Shown one piece after another: positions 10,427-30,600 of a stretch of DNA of 32,861 nt. The notes below the pieces were generated by a model that worked only from the letters and a program-made list of their open reading frames with translations, ran no database searches and was not told the origin of the DNA. How positions within the stretch are numbered: position 1 is the stretch's first letter; every line of letters begins with the position of its first letter. This stretch comes from Schoenoplectus triqueter. Lineage: Eukaryota > Streptophyta > Magnoliopsida > Poales > Cyperaceae. The DNA is taken from assembly GCA_964058805.1 (NCBI GenBank), contig CAXKVV010000153.1, positions 1-32,861 of the forward strand, in the 5' to 3' direction. Made by a program: the position numbers and the translations under genes.

Positions 10427-11253
10427 CATGCACATCCGTTTTTTCTCCGGTGAGAATTCTTCATTATTTGATCTCTGGCTCTTTCTAGCTAATTAATCCT
10501 CTGGTTTTTAGTTGCTGTTGCAGGGAACGGAGGGAACGGAGTCGACAAAAAAAACTTAGAATAGGTTGTAATACTTTTACAATCGTTTGAACGACATTAA
10601 ACTTTTACAGTTTTTTTTTTCTAAAATATAATAACAGAAGCATATATTTTAAATAATTTTTTGGACCGAAGACCAGCATATAAGAGAAAAATTGAAATCA
10701 ATATTTCATCAAATCTATTTAAATCAATATGAAAAATTTGATTGAATCTATTTAAATCAAATCTCGACTATTCATATCCTTCGATAATATATAGAATATA
10801 GGTCATATTTTAATAACAAGAATTATAGAGATGAATTAAGATATGCATGAGAAATCAAATTTTCTTGGTATGATCTTCCTAGAAAAGTTCAAAAAGACAT
10901 GAGAAGAGTGATAAGTTGACAGAAGTTAAATTTAGGTAAATAATATTTACGAGTTAATAAATAATAAATTGAGTTTCATTTTATTTGGATTCGTATCCTA
11001 GTCATCGCGTATCAAAGGTGTGCAAAATTGTACAAGACTACAAGCAATTGAAAAGTCAGCTCGGCTCCCCAGTTTTTCCTCGAACCTTTCTCCGGATCTC
11101 TTCACGCCTCATCATCCTCTTCTTATTTCTTCAAGTTCCAACTTCATTTTCGTCTCGTCTCGCGCTCTCCGCCAGGCGCCATCAGCCATCTCTTCTTCAT
11201 ATTATTCTCTCTTGGACAACAAGCAACCACTGCTCTCTCCATTCCACACTCCG
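10427..11253 (+). promoter_or_regulatory. Upstream region and CT-rich 5' leader of UBP8
   Basis: No gene intervenes between the fragment ending at 10426 and the UBP8 ATG. From about 11080 to 11253 the + strand becomes pyrimidine-rich (many TCTC and TTC runs), typical of plant 5' untranslated leaders. There is no ATG between 10985 and 11253, so 11254 would be the first AUG of any transcript starting in that stretch. AT-rich TATA-like stretches occur near 10945-10985 ('ttaataaataataaatt'), but none can be chosen with confidence. The transcription start is not determined. Confidence 0.5.
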
Positions 11254-20331
<9,078 letters not shown>

Positions 20332-20640
20332 ATAGCACAAAGTAACAAGCTTGCCAAAGTCTAATGACATGGTTAATTGATCCCTGCTAACAAAACATTT
20401 ACCAATTCCGACCCCATACACCAATATACTCTGATCCACTAACAAAGTGTTCTTTCGAATATATGGACATTTAAAATCAATTGCATGTACAGAACTATTT
20501 TACCAATTGAATAGCTCAACAACTGTAGAAGTAGATTTTTTTTTTTTTTTTTTTTTGGGGGGGGGGGGGGGGTCCATTAAGATTGAAGGTTTTATTTTCT
20601 CGGCTTTTGTCAAGATGATTAAATTATTACTTGTTTAATT
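20332..20640 (+). other. Probable UBP8 3' untranslated region and flank
   Basis: No new gene begins here. A polyadenylation site cannot be fixed. The TTGTTTAATTGATTTGTATG stretch near 20631-20650 is the kind of T/TG-rich sequence seen near plant 3' ends. The frame at 20447-20638 merely reads through the T/G run. Confidence 0.45.
20536..20572 (+). repeat. T21G16 double homopolymer
   Basis: Twenty-one T bases (20536-20556) followed directly by sixteen G bases (20557-20572), about 205 bp after the UBP8 stop codon. Confidence 0.92.
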
Positions 20641-21220
20641 GATTTGTATGTGCATTTCGATCATTTGATTTAAATTTCGGCCTTTATATTAATGGACCAG
20701 TGTTTTATTATCGGTTTCAGATGGTTCAATAAGTACATCATCAGCCCATTTTAGTACATCTTTAAATAAATAATCAAATATGTTTGAAACTCTTCAATAA
20801 AATTAATTCAATCCAAATAGGAAATGCGAACCATTCCAATATATGTCGTCGTTTGTCCACAAGCAAATCACTTTCTACAAATTGCCATCATAGTCATCTC
20901 AAGTCCAATCATTGATAAATTCATCAAAAAATAGTGAATGAATGGCTGGAAATTCATGTTCTGCTGCATTTTCACAAATTAATGCCAAGAAAATGGACCG
21001 GAAAGATTAACTTAATTGAAGAGCTGATAAACATTATATGGGGACGAATAACCACGTGATAAGTGTGTATGAAGCTTTAAATGCAATATACGACAAAATT
21101 GGCATAACGACAACATGACAACAATAATATGCATTCTAAGTTGTAGAAATAAATGTTTGGAAGGTCTAGCAAAAATCATCAAAGCGCGGTAATAAAGTTA
21201 TGGAAAATATTTTTTTATAT
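20641..21220. other. Intergenic, nothing recognised
   Basis: AT-rich sequence without coding character or terminal repeats on either strand. Confidence 0.5.
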
Positions 21221-21499
21221 GCTTGTTAATACCGTAGTTGATACGGACTTAATTATGCACTTTATATGAAGTTATTATGTATACCAACGGTTTTATTATT
21301 TTGTATAGTACTTAGTTAATGCTGTTAATATACATAATAACACATTTAATGTGCATAATGACAGAGTGACATATTAAAATCATTAAAACATATAATAACT
21401 CATATAATGTGCATAATTAAGTCCGTATTGATGACGGTATAATAAGAATTTCATATAATGTGCATAATTAAGTTTGTATTGATGATAGTATTAATAAGC
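21221..21499. mobile_element. Foldback element with a tandemly duplicated right end
   Basis: The left arm, about 21221-21268 (GCTTGTTAATACCG, then 'ggacttaattatgcac'), is the reverse complement of 21400-21446. That right arm is repeated again at 21451-21499, offset 51 bp, ending 'agtattaataagc'. The second copy pairs with the outermost left bases slightly better than the first. No transposase or clear target duplication is visible, so the superfamily is unassigned. Confidence 0.75.
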
Positions 21500-22074
21500 G
21501 TATTTATATATCAATATCAACTACCTAAAGTTATTGCACTCAAGTACAATATATCTATATGCCGTCTGCCGGAGTCAGTATGATTTAATCTGTACGGTTC
21601 ATATTTTATTCAATGAGTAGATTCTCTTTTTCTTTTTTCTAAATTTTAGTGAAGTCCATCTGTCATCCATCAAAAGTTAATTGGCAGCTATAGTATACTA
21701 TGGTGATAAATGTGAACTCTCAACAAATTTGCGCACTAATGTAGTGACTTATATCTGAATCAGATTTTCTTAATTTTCATGAAATATTTGTTCATGTAAA
21801 AATTTCTTGATTTATTTAATTTTCATAAAACTTGTGAGCTAATGTTCTCTTTATTTTCATGCAAGATGCGTTGTGAAATTTCATGATTTGGACTTAATTT
21901 TATATTTGTTTAAGTTCGAAAATAAGTGTATCCACTAAAATCTAAAATATGATATATTAATTTAGAATTTTAATCAATGATCACACTTAATCTAATAATT
22001 TTAAATTAAACTTGGAAAATTAATGGTTGTAATTTAATCTTCAAACTTTTCTACGATCCTGGGAGCACGCAGCA
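21500..22074. other. Intergenic, nothing recognised
   Basis: AT-rich DNA with no supported gene or repeat. It ends at the left target duplication of the large element that follows. Confidence 0.5.
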
Positions 22075-22398
22075 TTAATTTAAGGGAAAATTAATTCTAT
22101 GTCACTTCAAAATTTTAAATTTATTAAAATATCATCCTAAAATTTTAACTTCATGTAATGCTATTCTAAAACACCAAAAATTAGTTTTTGCCCCATTTTC
22201 AGTATAATTCTTCAATTGATACTACAAAATACAATAATTTCTGAATTGGACGAAAATACCTCATCTGTATACTATCTTCTTTGAGAAGATGATGAACTTC
22301 TTCTTTCATTTACGCCTACAGATGATTCTTCTTTCCCTTCATTCTTGCCTATCAGATGAAAATCTATCCGACCACCACGCCGCCTCTTCTCTCCGTCC

Positions 22399-22474
22399 CG
22401 ATCCCTTCTCTCTGTTTCGACCCCTTCTCTCTGTTTTGACCCCTTCTCTTCGTTCTGACCCCTTCTCTCTACCC
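22399..22474 (+). repeat. Four tandem copies of a 19 bp CT-rich unit inside the 2.1 kb element
   Basis: Units start at 22399, 22418, 22437 and 22456 and share 'gaccccttctctctgtt' with small changes. The 19 bp period shifts the frame at every unit, so the short frames on both strands here (22289-22492 + and 22272-22484 -) are by-products of the repeat. Confidence 0.9.
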
Positions 22475-23743
22475 TCCTCTTCACTAGGATAGCCGACCAT
22501 CAGGTACATCTATCTGCTCAATCATTTTCTATTATGGTATGCGATTTTTTCTTTTTAATGTCTGATTTTGGTGGAATTGAACTGGTCTAACTTCTCTAGC
22601 GACACACATCTGATTAGCATTATTAATTCATATTATTAATAAAATTGCATCGGAATTTGGTACAACAGTAAATGCAGCATCAATCTAGTACAACACTGTA
22701 TGCCAAGCATAGTTCAGCAGCGATTTGTACCCCTCCAATTTAAGAAACATGTTGTCCTTCAATTCCAAGGTCCTCTCCGTGCTCACTGTCCTGACTCCTG
22801 AGCATGGATGTCAATGAACCAGGCTGAATATGATATATATTTATGCACCTTTTTTGTGAGTTTCTTTTTTTCTGTTATATGTGTTATAAACTCTAAATTG
22901 ATACTATTTTTGTGCTTGCAGGAAGAGAGGAACTAGACAGTAGCACTGGTTTGCCAATATGTATGATAGTACCAATTTTTATAAGAGAATAACTAGACAT
23001 CAGTGAACTGTGTATTGGTTGTTATTGTGCATTTTTAAAGTTGCAATTTTGAAGTATTGTATACTGGTTGTGTACCAATTGTATACGGGTTGTGTACAAG
23101 TTTTAAAGTATCCAACGCTTTTTTTATCAATGACAACACATATGCAACCCATGTTGTCATGCTAAGTAAACAGAAGCTGTGCTGGTTGTATATTATGCAT
23201 TTTGTTGTTCATACGATATTTTGAATATGTGCTGGTTGTATATTGTGCACCAGTGTTATTAATCAGAATCGAAATTGAGTGTGCACCAAGTACACTAGTG
23301 TTATTAAACGGGATCAGAATTGAGTGTACACCATATTGTGCATCAGTACACGAGTCTTGTCAGTACATCATACTTGATTCAAATTATCAGTACATGAGCC
23401 TTGTCAGTACATCATACTTGATTTAAAATCAACATCTAAATTAAACATCCAAATTCAAGCAGTGTCTATCTTCATCTTTGATTTAAATTAAAAATAACAA
23501 GCATGAATCAATAACAAATCCAATATCTAAAATAACAATCTAATTAAGAAACAAATCAAAGGAATGAGGTGAAAAATGATATGGTCTCGAGAGAAATCAA
23601 TAACAAATGTCAACAATGTAAATAGGCAACATCTTTCTTATTTTCTAACCTTCAACGTACAATCACAAGTTGCAAGCAGTCATTACTAACAAAATTCTCA
23701 CAGAGAATACAAGCACAATTCCATATAATCGCAATTCCATCTA

Positions 23744-23746
<3 letters not shown>

Positions 23747-23780
<34 letters not shown>
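23747..23780. repeat. (AT)n microsatellite
   Basis: About 34 bp of alternating A and T within the interior of the 2.1 kb element. Confidence 0.9.
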
Positions 23781-23783
<3 letters not shown>

Positions 23784-24179
23784 AATATCATTAATGATAA
23801 GTTTCTCATAAAAATCAATCTAATCGCAGTGACAGGACAAAAATCAACCTACGAAGAGTGAGAACAACAGATAGCCTCCAGCGACGGGACACAGTGAAGC
23901 TAAGGGTGGCATGGGACTAAATTGGAAAAAATAGGAAGAGAGTCGGAAGAGAAGGTTATTATATTAGCGAAAGGGTAATTTGAGTATTTTGAAAATACAT
24001 CTAAAAATACAGTCATATTTTGCTAATTATAATTAAAAATATATAAATTTTATATAATTGTGGCAAAAGACTAATTTTAGATGTTTTAGAATGACATTAG
24101 ATGGAGTTGAAGTTTTAAAGTGATATTTTGTTAAATTTGAAGTTTTGAAGTGACATGATACTAATTTTTCTTAATTTAA

Positions 24180-24725
24180 TGAATTCAACCCCATATTTTT
24201 CAAAAAAAAAAAGAAAAAAAGAAAATGATGAATCGAACAAAGAAAAGAAAGAAATAATAGATATTGATTACTTCATAAGGTCAACATTAAATGTTTACTT
24301 AGAATTTCTTTTCAAAAAAAAGGTAAGTGGATTGTGGGCCCAGCTAGCCAGTGGTTGCAATTTTGTGGATTGGGAGGATTGGTGTAAAATCCAGGGATGG
24401 GTCTACCACTTTCTCCATCAAAGAGGCCTTTTATTCATAAATGTGATGTGTCTTCAACCCACAGGCCCCAATTGAAACCGATTAGACCTTATCTTGAGGA
24501 AAGAGACTTGGCATTTGGCATTTGGCAGTTGGCTCTCATACCTGAATTATCTCTCGTCCCAATCTCTTCAGTCTTCATCCTTAACCAACTTATATTTTTA
24601 TTTTACTGATTAATTCCTGAATGAACGCATTATATATATACTCGGGGTTAATATTTCTTTTGTTTGATTTCTTAAAAATTATTATTAAAATTTAAAAATG
24701 AAATTGTGGGTGTATTTTTAATCAT
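24180..24725. other. Intergenic, no gene seen
   Basis: An A-rich tract near 24201-24260 is followed by less AT-rich sequence (24330-24560) with two overlapping + strand frames. Neither has a domain or splice signals that I can support. Confidence 0.5.
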
Positions 24726-24734
24726 TTACATAAA

Positions 24735-25125
24735 GAGTGGGGATCCATTGACAATGGGTTATTTTGACAAACTTGACAATAAACCTCTAAATAAATATAA
24801 AAAAATCTTACAAATAGAAAAAAGTTTATAGATATGTTATTCTGCTTTTAGATTGATGGTCATTCAAATTTCATGCAATTTCATTATCGTTTGATAGTCC
24901 ATAAAAAACCGTTAATTTGGAACCGTTGTAAATTATATGAAAATTTGATGGTCTTTGATGGACTATCAAACGATAATGAAATTGCATGAAATTTGAATGA
25001 CCATCAATCTAAAAGTAGAAGAACACATCTATAATTTTTTTTCTATTTTAAAGATTTTTTTGTATTTATTTACAGGTTCATTATCAAGGTTGTCAAAATA
25101 ACCCATTGTCAACTGATCCCTTCTC
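24735..25125. mobile_element. Complete Mutator-type foldback MITE, 391 bp, with perfect 9-bp target duplication
   Basis: The nonamer TTACATAAA occurs at 24726-24734 and 25126-25134. The left end is GAGTGGGGATCCATTGACAA and the reverse complement of the right end is GAGAAGGGATCAGTTGACAA. The arms stay complementary for about 170 bp each, through 'gggttattttgacaa' and 'attgatggtcattcaaattt' to 'cgtttgatagtccat', leaving a short loop. A truncated relative sits at 1433-1706. There is no coding capacity, so movement would require a transposase in trans. Confidence 0.92.
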
Positions 25126-25134
25126 TTACATAAA

Positions 25135-26799
25135 ATGTACAGAAAATTTGGACAATCTGAAAAATCATTTAACCTTCAATTATGTGATCTAGTTTAACGA
25201 CTTCTTTTAATTGATAAATCATCAAATTCAAGGGTTCTATCCGTTGTGCTTGTATTCTTCTTTATTTTTTTCAAGTTTTCTTTTATTGTATTTTTTTTTT
25301 ACTAAAATACATTTCATGATTTAAATAAATCACTATAAAAAAAGTTTTAGAGACACCCATTTATCATTGATTTTATAAATAATCATTGCTAAAGTTGTTG
25401 ATGGCATCACTGAAAATTTGGTAAAAATCTTTAGAACTTCAGCATTCATTCCCAACTAACTAATTATAATTATAATTATAATTTAATAGTACTTTAGTAC
25501 CAGAACGGTCAGGAATACGGAGGAAAGCGCGTACGTGCTTTTATGGTGCAGCTGTTCGAATTCGGTCATAAAGTAAGACAATTGAATTGAATTAATGTGT
25601 TGATTGATAAAATTTGGAACGCAATTATTTGAAGTTGGCTTTTATGTAGCATCCCAAATGACCAATGTGGTGCTGGTGGATGACAAATTAAAAATTAATA
25701 AACTATGAACGATTCAACGGTCGGATGGAGGAAACAGGAACATATTTTCCTACTTGGGCCCCACCTGCCATGTGATATTTCTCGCCATCAAATAAGAATG
25801 TTTCGATCTTGTCCGTTGTGGCGTTACCATTGGCCTGATTAATTGTGCATCTCTGTGTAGTATAAGTAATACCAAGTAGACCGTTAGATATCCTTATAAT
25901 TCACTCTAAAATTAATCTCAAAATGATTTAATGAATCATAAATTTATATAAATTTATATCACTTAGAGTATATTACTGAGTAATGTGTCCGAAATTGAGT
26001 GGATTCTCTAAATTTAAGAATAAAGATTGAATTCAAACAGTCCGTATTATAAATCCGACGAACATAATAAATTCGAACAACTACTTTATCATAAAATACT
26101 TTAGAGAATACTCACTCATCGATCATATACTGTGAAGTAGAGGATCATGATACCCGTTGGCTGTACAATTATATATAATAAATTAAATTATTCCAAAATT
26201 AAATTACATAATTATAACACTAAATATCTAATAATATATAACACATAATAATAAATATTACAAATAATATATAATAAATTATTCCAAAATTAAATTTCAT
26301 AACACAAATAATATACAATTGGTTACCCTCCTACCGGATTGATTTTTACCATTGTTATTAGCTGATACCTGTCATTGCACATTAAAGGTTAGAAAAAAAA
26401 AGTATTTTTATGCACAAACAACTCAGAGAAGCAAAAAAGAAATCAAAATTTTATAGAAGTGAGACATTAATAAATTATTCTCAGCTAAAATTCTAAAAGA
26501 AGGTTATTTGTGCTCGAGGCTAACTCAGCCACCAGCACATAGCACACACGGTCGGAAAAGAAAAAGAAAGGTATGTATTACCGGGTTTCTAACTCAAAAT
26601 AACAACAAGGGTCAGTGGTTAGCAACGGCAAGACGAAGTCTAGGAGGTGAGGCTCTGATAGGGCTAGGGAAGACAATGTCAATGAGGAAATGTGGCGTGG
26701 CACAAAGGGAGTTAACAGAAGGCACAACACAAAGATTTTCTAGAGAGAGACGGAGGCACGCAAAAATTTTCGAATGAGAAGAACGGTTTAAATTTCAAA
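25135..26799. other. Intergenic, no gene seen
   Basis: AT-rich. A CACTATAAAAAAAG motif at 25331 resembles a CACTA-type left end but does not match the right end at 27220. The 89-codon + strand frame at 26508-26777 (basic, ending SRERRRHAKIFE) has no recognised domain and probably belongs to the interior of the element ending at 27220. Confidence 0.45.
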
Positions 26800-27220
26800 T
26801 CCTTGAGAATCAACAATGATTTTTATCAAAAAAACAGTTGTTGTTTATGGAGAATTGGCAATGGTTTTTTTAGTAAAAAACGTTGTTGAATAGAGAAACA
26901 ACAATGCTTTTTTATAAAATAACCGTTGTTGATTCTCCATGAAAAATAAATAAAAGAATAACACTTCAGCAACGGTTGCTTGTAAATAACAGTTGTTAAT
27001 TCTTATCTATTCAGCAACGGTTATTTTCAAGCAACCGTTGTTGAAGATGTTATCTTTTTTTTTCTCATTTTTTAAATAGTTTCACCAACGGCTTTTCTGT
27101 AGCAACCGTTGCTGAATCTTTCTATTAAATTATGAAATTACCACCACATATTTTTCTTAACGGTTTTCTATAAAAATCGTTGCTGGAGAGGGATATGCAA
27201 TAGCCCATATTCTGGTAGTG
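26800..27220. mobile_element. CACTA-like terminal region with subterminal GCAACGGTT repeats
   Basis: The stretch contains at least eight variants of GCAACGGTT or its complement AACCGTTGC in both orientations, several forming local hairpins (for example the pair around 27014-27045). It ends in TTCTGGTAGTG at 27220, the inverse of a CACTAC terminus. Dense subterminal repeats plus a CACTA end are typical of En/Spm elements. I could not find a matching left end or a 3-bp duplication, so this may be only one end of a degenerate element. Confidence 0.6.
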
Positions 27221-28101
27221 TGAACTCTTTTTTATTGGTACCGGTACTTTCACGTTTAGCAGTACTCAAATGGTGAAATAAACTGATATTTTACGTCAAA
27301 TGGGATTTTTATTAATAAATGTTGATTTTATATCTTTAATTTCAGGTTATTATTAAAAGAAAGACGGTATATTTGCTAGCCGAAACTCAAGATTACAGAA
27401 GAGGAAAATCATAGATAATGAAGAAATTAATAATAATACAAACTAATTAAATAAAATAGTAGTAAAAATAAAAGTAATATTAAATAAAGAATAGCGTAAG
27501 AATAGAGGAATTGAGAATATTAAGTGAGGATAGTGAAAAAATAGTGATTTTTCGGTCAGCGCGAGGATAGTAAAAAGGTGATGCTATTCCGGATGGTAGG
27601 AATGTTATTTGAAATAGTAACAGAGAGTTGAGAAGAACAACAGTTATTTCATCCCCCTCGAAATAGCAAAATAACAGTTATTTTCATTGTTTTGAAATAG
27701 CGGATTTGCTTTTGGTTGTACCTTTACTATTCCTATTCCGAAAATAATAGCTCTTCAGTTATTTTTGTGCCATCCAAACATACCCTAATTCATTAGTAAT
27801 TGATCTACTTACGTTTTTATTATGTGTGGACAACAAAAACTCTCCCGAAAAGTACTACATCTAGCGTATGGAGACCGTTGAAGTCTAAATAACGTCAATG
27901 TCAATGTGAGAAGATTGTGATTTGCAACAATAGAGTAATAGATCAGAGAGAGATTCCTTGCACAGCAATCACACGGAAAGCCGCAGGAGAACTGGAATCA
28001 GCCTCATTCGCTGAATCGCTGGAGTTTAGACTTTAGAGTTTAGACTAGCAGGGAATTTGCTCATGGCGGAGGGCGACGGTAGCCGGCTCTAGGAATTGAT
28101 G
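27221..28101. other. Intergenic, possible gene-start fragment near 28063
   Basis: 27650-27790 contains repeated 'aacagttatttt' and 'gaaatagc' motifs and ends 'gccatccaaacataccct', a phrase often seen at plant repeat ends. From about 27940 the sequence is less AT-rich. An ATG at 28063 reads MAEGDGSRL before a TAG at 28090, which may be a decayed or captured gene start. No further exon is evident. Confidence 0.35.
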
Positions 28102-28175
28102 ACACAGCACATGTAGCAATCGCATTCTCACATCAATCACACAGCACATGTAGCAATCGCATTCTCACATCAATC
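28102..28175 (+). repeat. Perfect tandem duplication of 37 bp
   Basis: Copies at 28102-28138 and 28139-28175 are identical, beginning 'acacagcacatgtagcaatc'. Confidence 0.95.
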
Positions 28176-29398
28176 GGGGTTGTGTAGTGTGTGTCCTCCG
28201 ATTTTGAATTCGGATCTGTCGGCTCTTTAAAAAAACATATAATTCTTATCAGATTTTTATTAGTTTGATTTGTTTAATGATAAGAGTTAGAGTTTAATCT
28301 TTAAAAAATAAATCATTTTAATCTCACACTTATCAAATCTAATTCTTATCCAATTTTTTTAAGTCTTTTTTTAATATTTAATATTATATATTAATTATAC
28401 TTAAAAAATCTAAAAAGATAGAAAAATAAAAAATATCAAAACTGAAAAACAAAATTTAACATTATTATATAAATATAATATAACATTAAAATATATATAA
28501 TCAATATGAACTCCTTACTTGCTGATCCTTATCTGGTTCTTATCCGACTTTCAGAGTTCGAAGGGCTTGATAAAGATCAGACTCACCTCTTAAAAATCAA
28601 ACATTTTAAATCTGGTTCTCTAAAATCTATCCTCTCGTAGGACCGCTACGCTCGACCGTTGAGAAGGTCGACCGATCTTTGAGAAATCTGATCCGATCTT
28701 AAAGACATTTATATGTGTATGTGATTCATATCATAGACGTTTAGAGGTGATCTCTAGGTACGACCTCGTGTCACCTCCGGCTCCGAACAATAACTTTCCA
28801 ACATTCATGTAAATATTTTAGCATATATAAGAATTCATTCAAAGTCAAATAGTTTAATAACTGGGATAATATTTAATATTCAGATATTTTTTTAAATAAT
28901 GGAAAAATTACGAGTATGTGATTTTTTTATAGATGGGTTATATATATATATATACTAATTATCATGCGAGTCAGATATCAATTGTTGTTATATATAAATT
29001 GTAGCAAATTTCAAGCTATTTCGATGAACATTACAACTTGAAAAGAGTTTTTTTAATATGTATAAAATATAAAACTCATTTGATTTATATAATTTTAATA
29101 TATATTAGTTCTAATTAAAATCACGATTTTGAAAGTAATAGATTTAACCCAAACAAATTTATAGTATGTTAAAACTCTTGATATATGAATCATTTGCTTT
29201 CAATCTCAACATGTATCATAATTCTTTTAAATTAATTAAAATATTTTTGGACTAATTCATATAAGATTAATTTTTAAATTGAAGTATTTGTTGATAATAT
29301 TTTGCATTGAGTGCCTTTTAAAGAATAAATATGTATTTTTATATACTAGACTTGAACTATATATAAGATAATGATAAACATGTCAGACACATGTAAAC
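28176..29398. other. Intergenic, no gene seen
   Basis: 28200-28380 and 28500-28700 contain scattered 'cttatc' and 'gatccgatct'-like motifs that hint at old repeat DNA, but I could not find ends. The rest is AT-rich without coding character. Confidence 0.45.
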
Positions 29399-29992
29399 AT
29401 AGACATTAATAAGTGTTCGTGTCTAAACGTGTCCGCACATGACGTGTTCACGTGTCACATGTGTCATGTTGTTAAATGTGCGTGATCAACATATAAACAA
29501 TTTTGATACGTCTAAACACGTACGTATAAAATGTTGAACACGAACACGTACGTTTAATACGTGTACACGCACATATAGCATATATAAATACTTCAGGATA
29601 TTAGACTTTTGAAATATTTGTGTGCTTAAAAGATTGGATTAATATTGAAGTCAGAGACTAGAATCACTCTAACATGTATGATATTTCTGAATATGACACT
29701 TCAATTTTATTTTTTTGTGATCAAAATCACTCTATTTTTTTGATTTTCTTATAAATTTCTCCAATTTTATTTGAAATTTATTGAATTTGTACGTTCTACA
29801 AGTGTTGACATGTGTTAAATATGATGTGCTAGACGTGTCATGTGTCATAGAAATGTGTGTTCGGATTTTTAATTTTTTAACACGTTAAAACACGCACATC
29901 CAAACATATGAACATATGTTGACATGATACGTTCCGTGTCGAATATGTCATGTGCTCGCATGTGTCACGCGACATACACGTTTATTAATATC
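29399..29992. repeat. ACGTGT-rich repeat region with imperfect inverted ends
   Basis: Two blocks (29399-29580 and 29780-29990) are dense in ACGTG, CACGT and ACATGT words. The outer ends are roughly inverted: 'gacattaataagtgttcgtg' on the left against the reverse complement of the right, 'gatattaataaacgtgtatg'. This suggests a decayed DNA transposon with subterminal repeats. No target duplication is visible. The middle is AT-rich. Confidence 0.5.
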
Positions 29993-30600
29993 ATAATTAT
30001 ATATTTAGAAAGAGAGTTAGTTTTTCAACTTTTTAGCTATGCCACATCATCCATACTTTTCATCATTGATTTTGTTTTTCTTTCTTCATTATCTTAATCA
30101 AATTGTTCATATATATATTTTTTTCTTTTTCTTCATTTAAAGAGATCAAAGTAAATGAGATCGAGTCTATGGCTGTGCTAGCCTTAAATTTCAAAAGCAA
30201 CTATATCTACTACTTAAATTTCTCTTATCAAATTCAAATAACTGAAGATGTGTATATAGTGGCAGGCACTAAATTTTGTTTAGAAAAATTGAAAATTGAA
30301 AATTTATTATTATTTAAAAATAAAACTCCCATTATATCGGTGTTTTTAATAAGTCTTTCTCAATTAATATTTAGAAAGATGCAGAGTTTAATATCCACTC
30401 TTTGTAATTTCACATGTACTGTGTTTTTTGACTTTTTGAAACCACTAGCATAGCATGCTTTCAGAGCGTGGCGTTCACAGTCGTGTTGTCACTTGAGTTG
30501 AACGAGAGAACGCTGACTGCATGGAATGATATCTCGTGTTTTATATACTCTTTTGAATAAAATAATGTGATAGCAAAAGTTAATAATGAAAAGATATAAT
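29993..30600. other. Intergenic, no supported gene
   Basis: A 116-codon + strand frame (30103-30453) is open but AT-rich and without a recognised domain. I regard it as unsupported. Confidence 0.45.

Larger units (their letters stand above)
22084..24170. mobile_element. Mutator-type non-autonomous element, 2087 bp, with internal cargo (Pack-MULE candidate)
   Basis: Terminal inverted repeats of roughly 105 bp: the left begins GGGAAAATTAATTCTATGTC and the reverse complement of the right begins GAAAAATTAGTATCATGTC. Both continue through 'cacttcaaaa' and 'attctaaaaca' to 'aaaattagt'. The perfect nonamer TTAATTTAA flanks both sides (22075-22083 and 24171-24179). The left interior (about 22255-22500) is GC-richer and CT-rich, ending in a possible splice donor (CATCAG|GTACAT), which looks like a captured gene start. 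The right interior (about 23840-23960) is also GC-richer. The middle has repeats built on 'gctggttgtatattgtgc' and 'cagtacatcatacttgatt'. No transposase frame was found. The target duplication is AT-only and therefore not highly specific. Confidence 0.75.

Noticed and set aside
22272..22492. Short frames on both strands in the 2.1 kb element
   Set aside because: They are dominated by a 19 bp tandem repeat whose period is not a multiple of three, so the protein is a by-product of the repeat.
25331..27220. A single 1.9 kb CACTA element from CACTATAAAAAAAG to the TAGTG at 27220
   Set aside because: The two ends share only CACTA, and the 3-bp flanks (AAT and TGA) do not match.
30103..30453. 116-codon + strand frame
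   Set aside because: AT-rich codons (Ile, Phe, Leu, Lys, Asn), no recognisable domain, and no splice or leader context.
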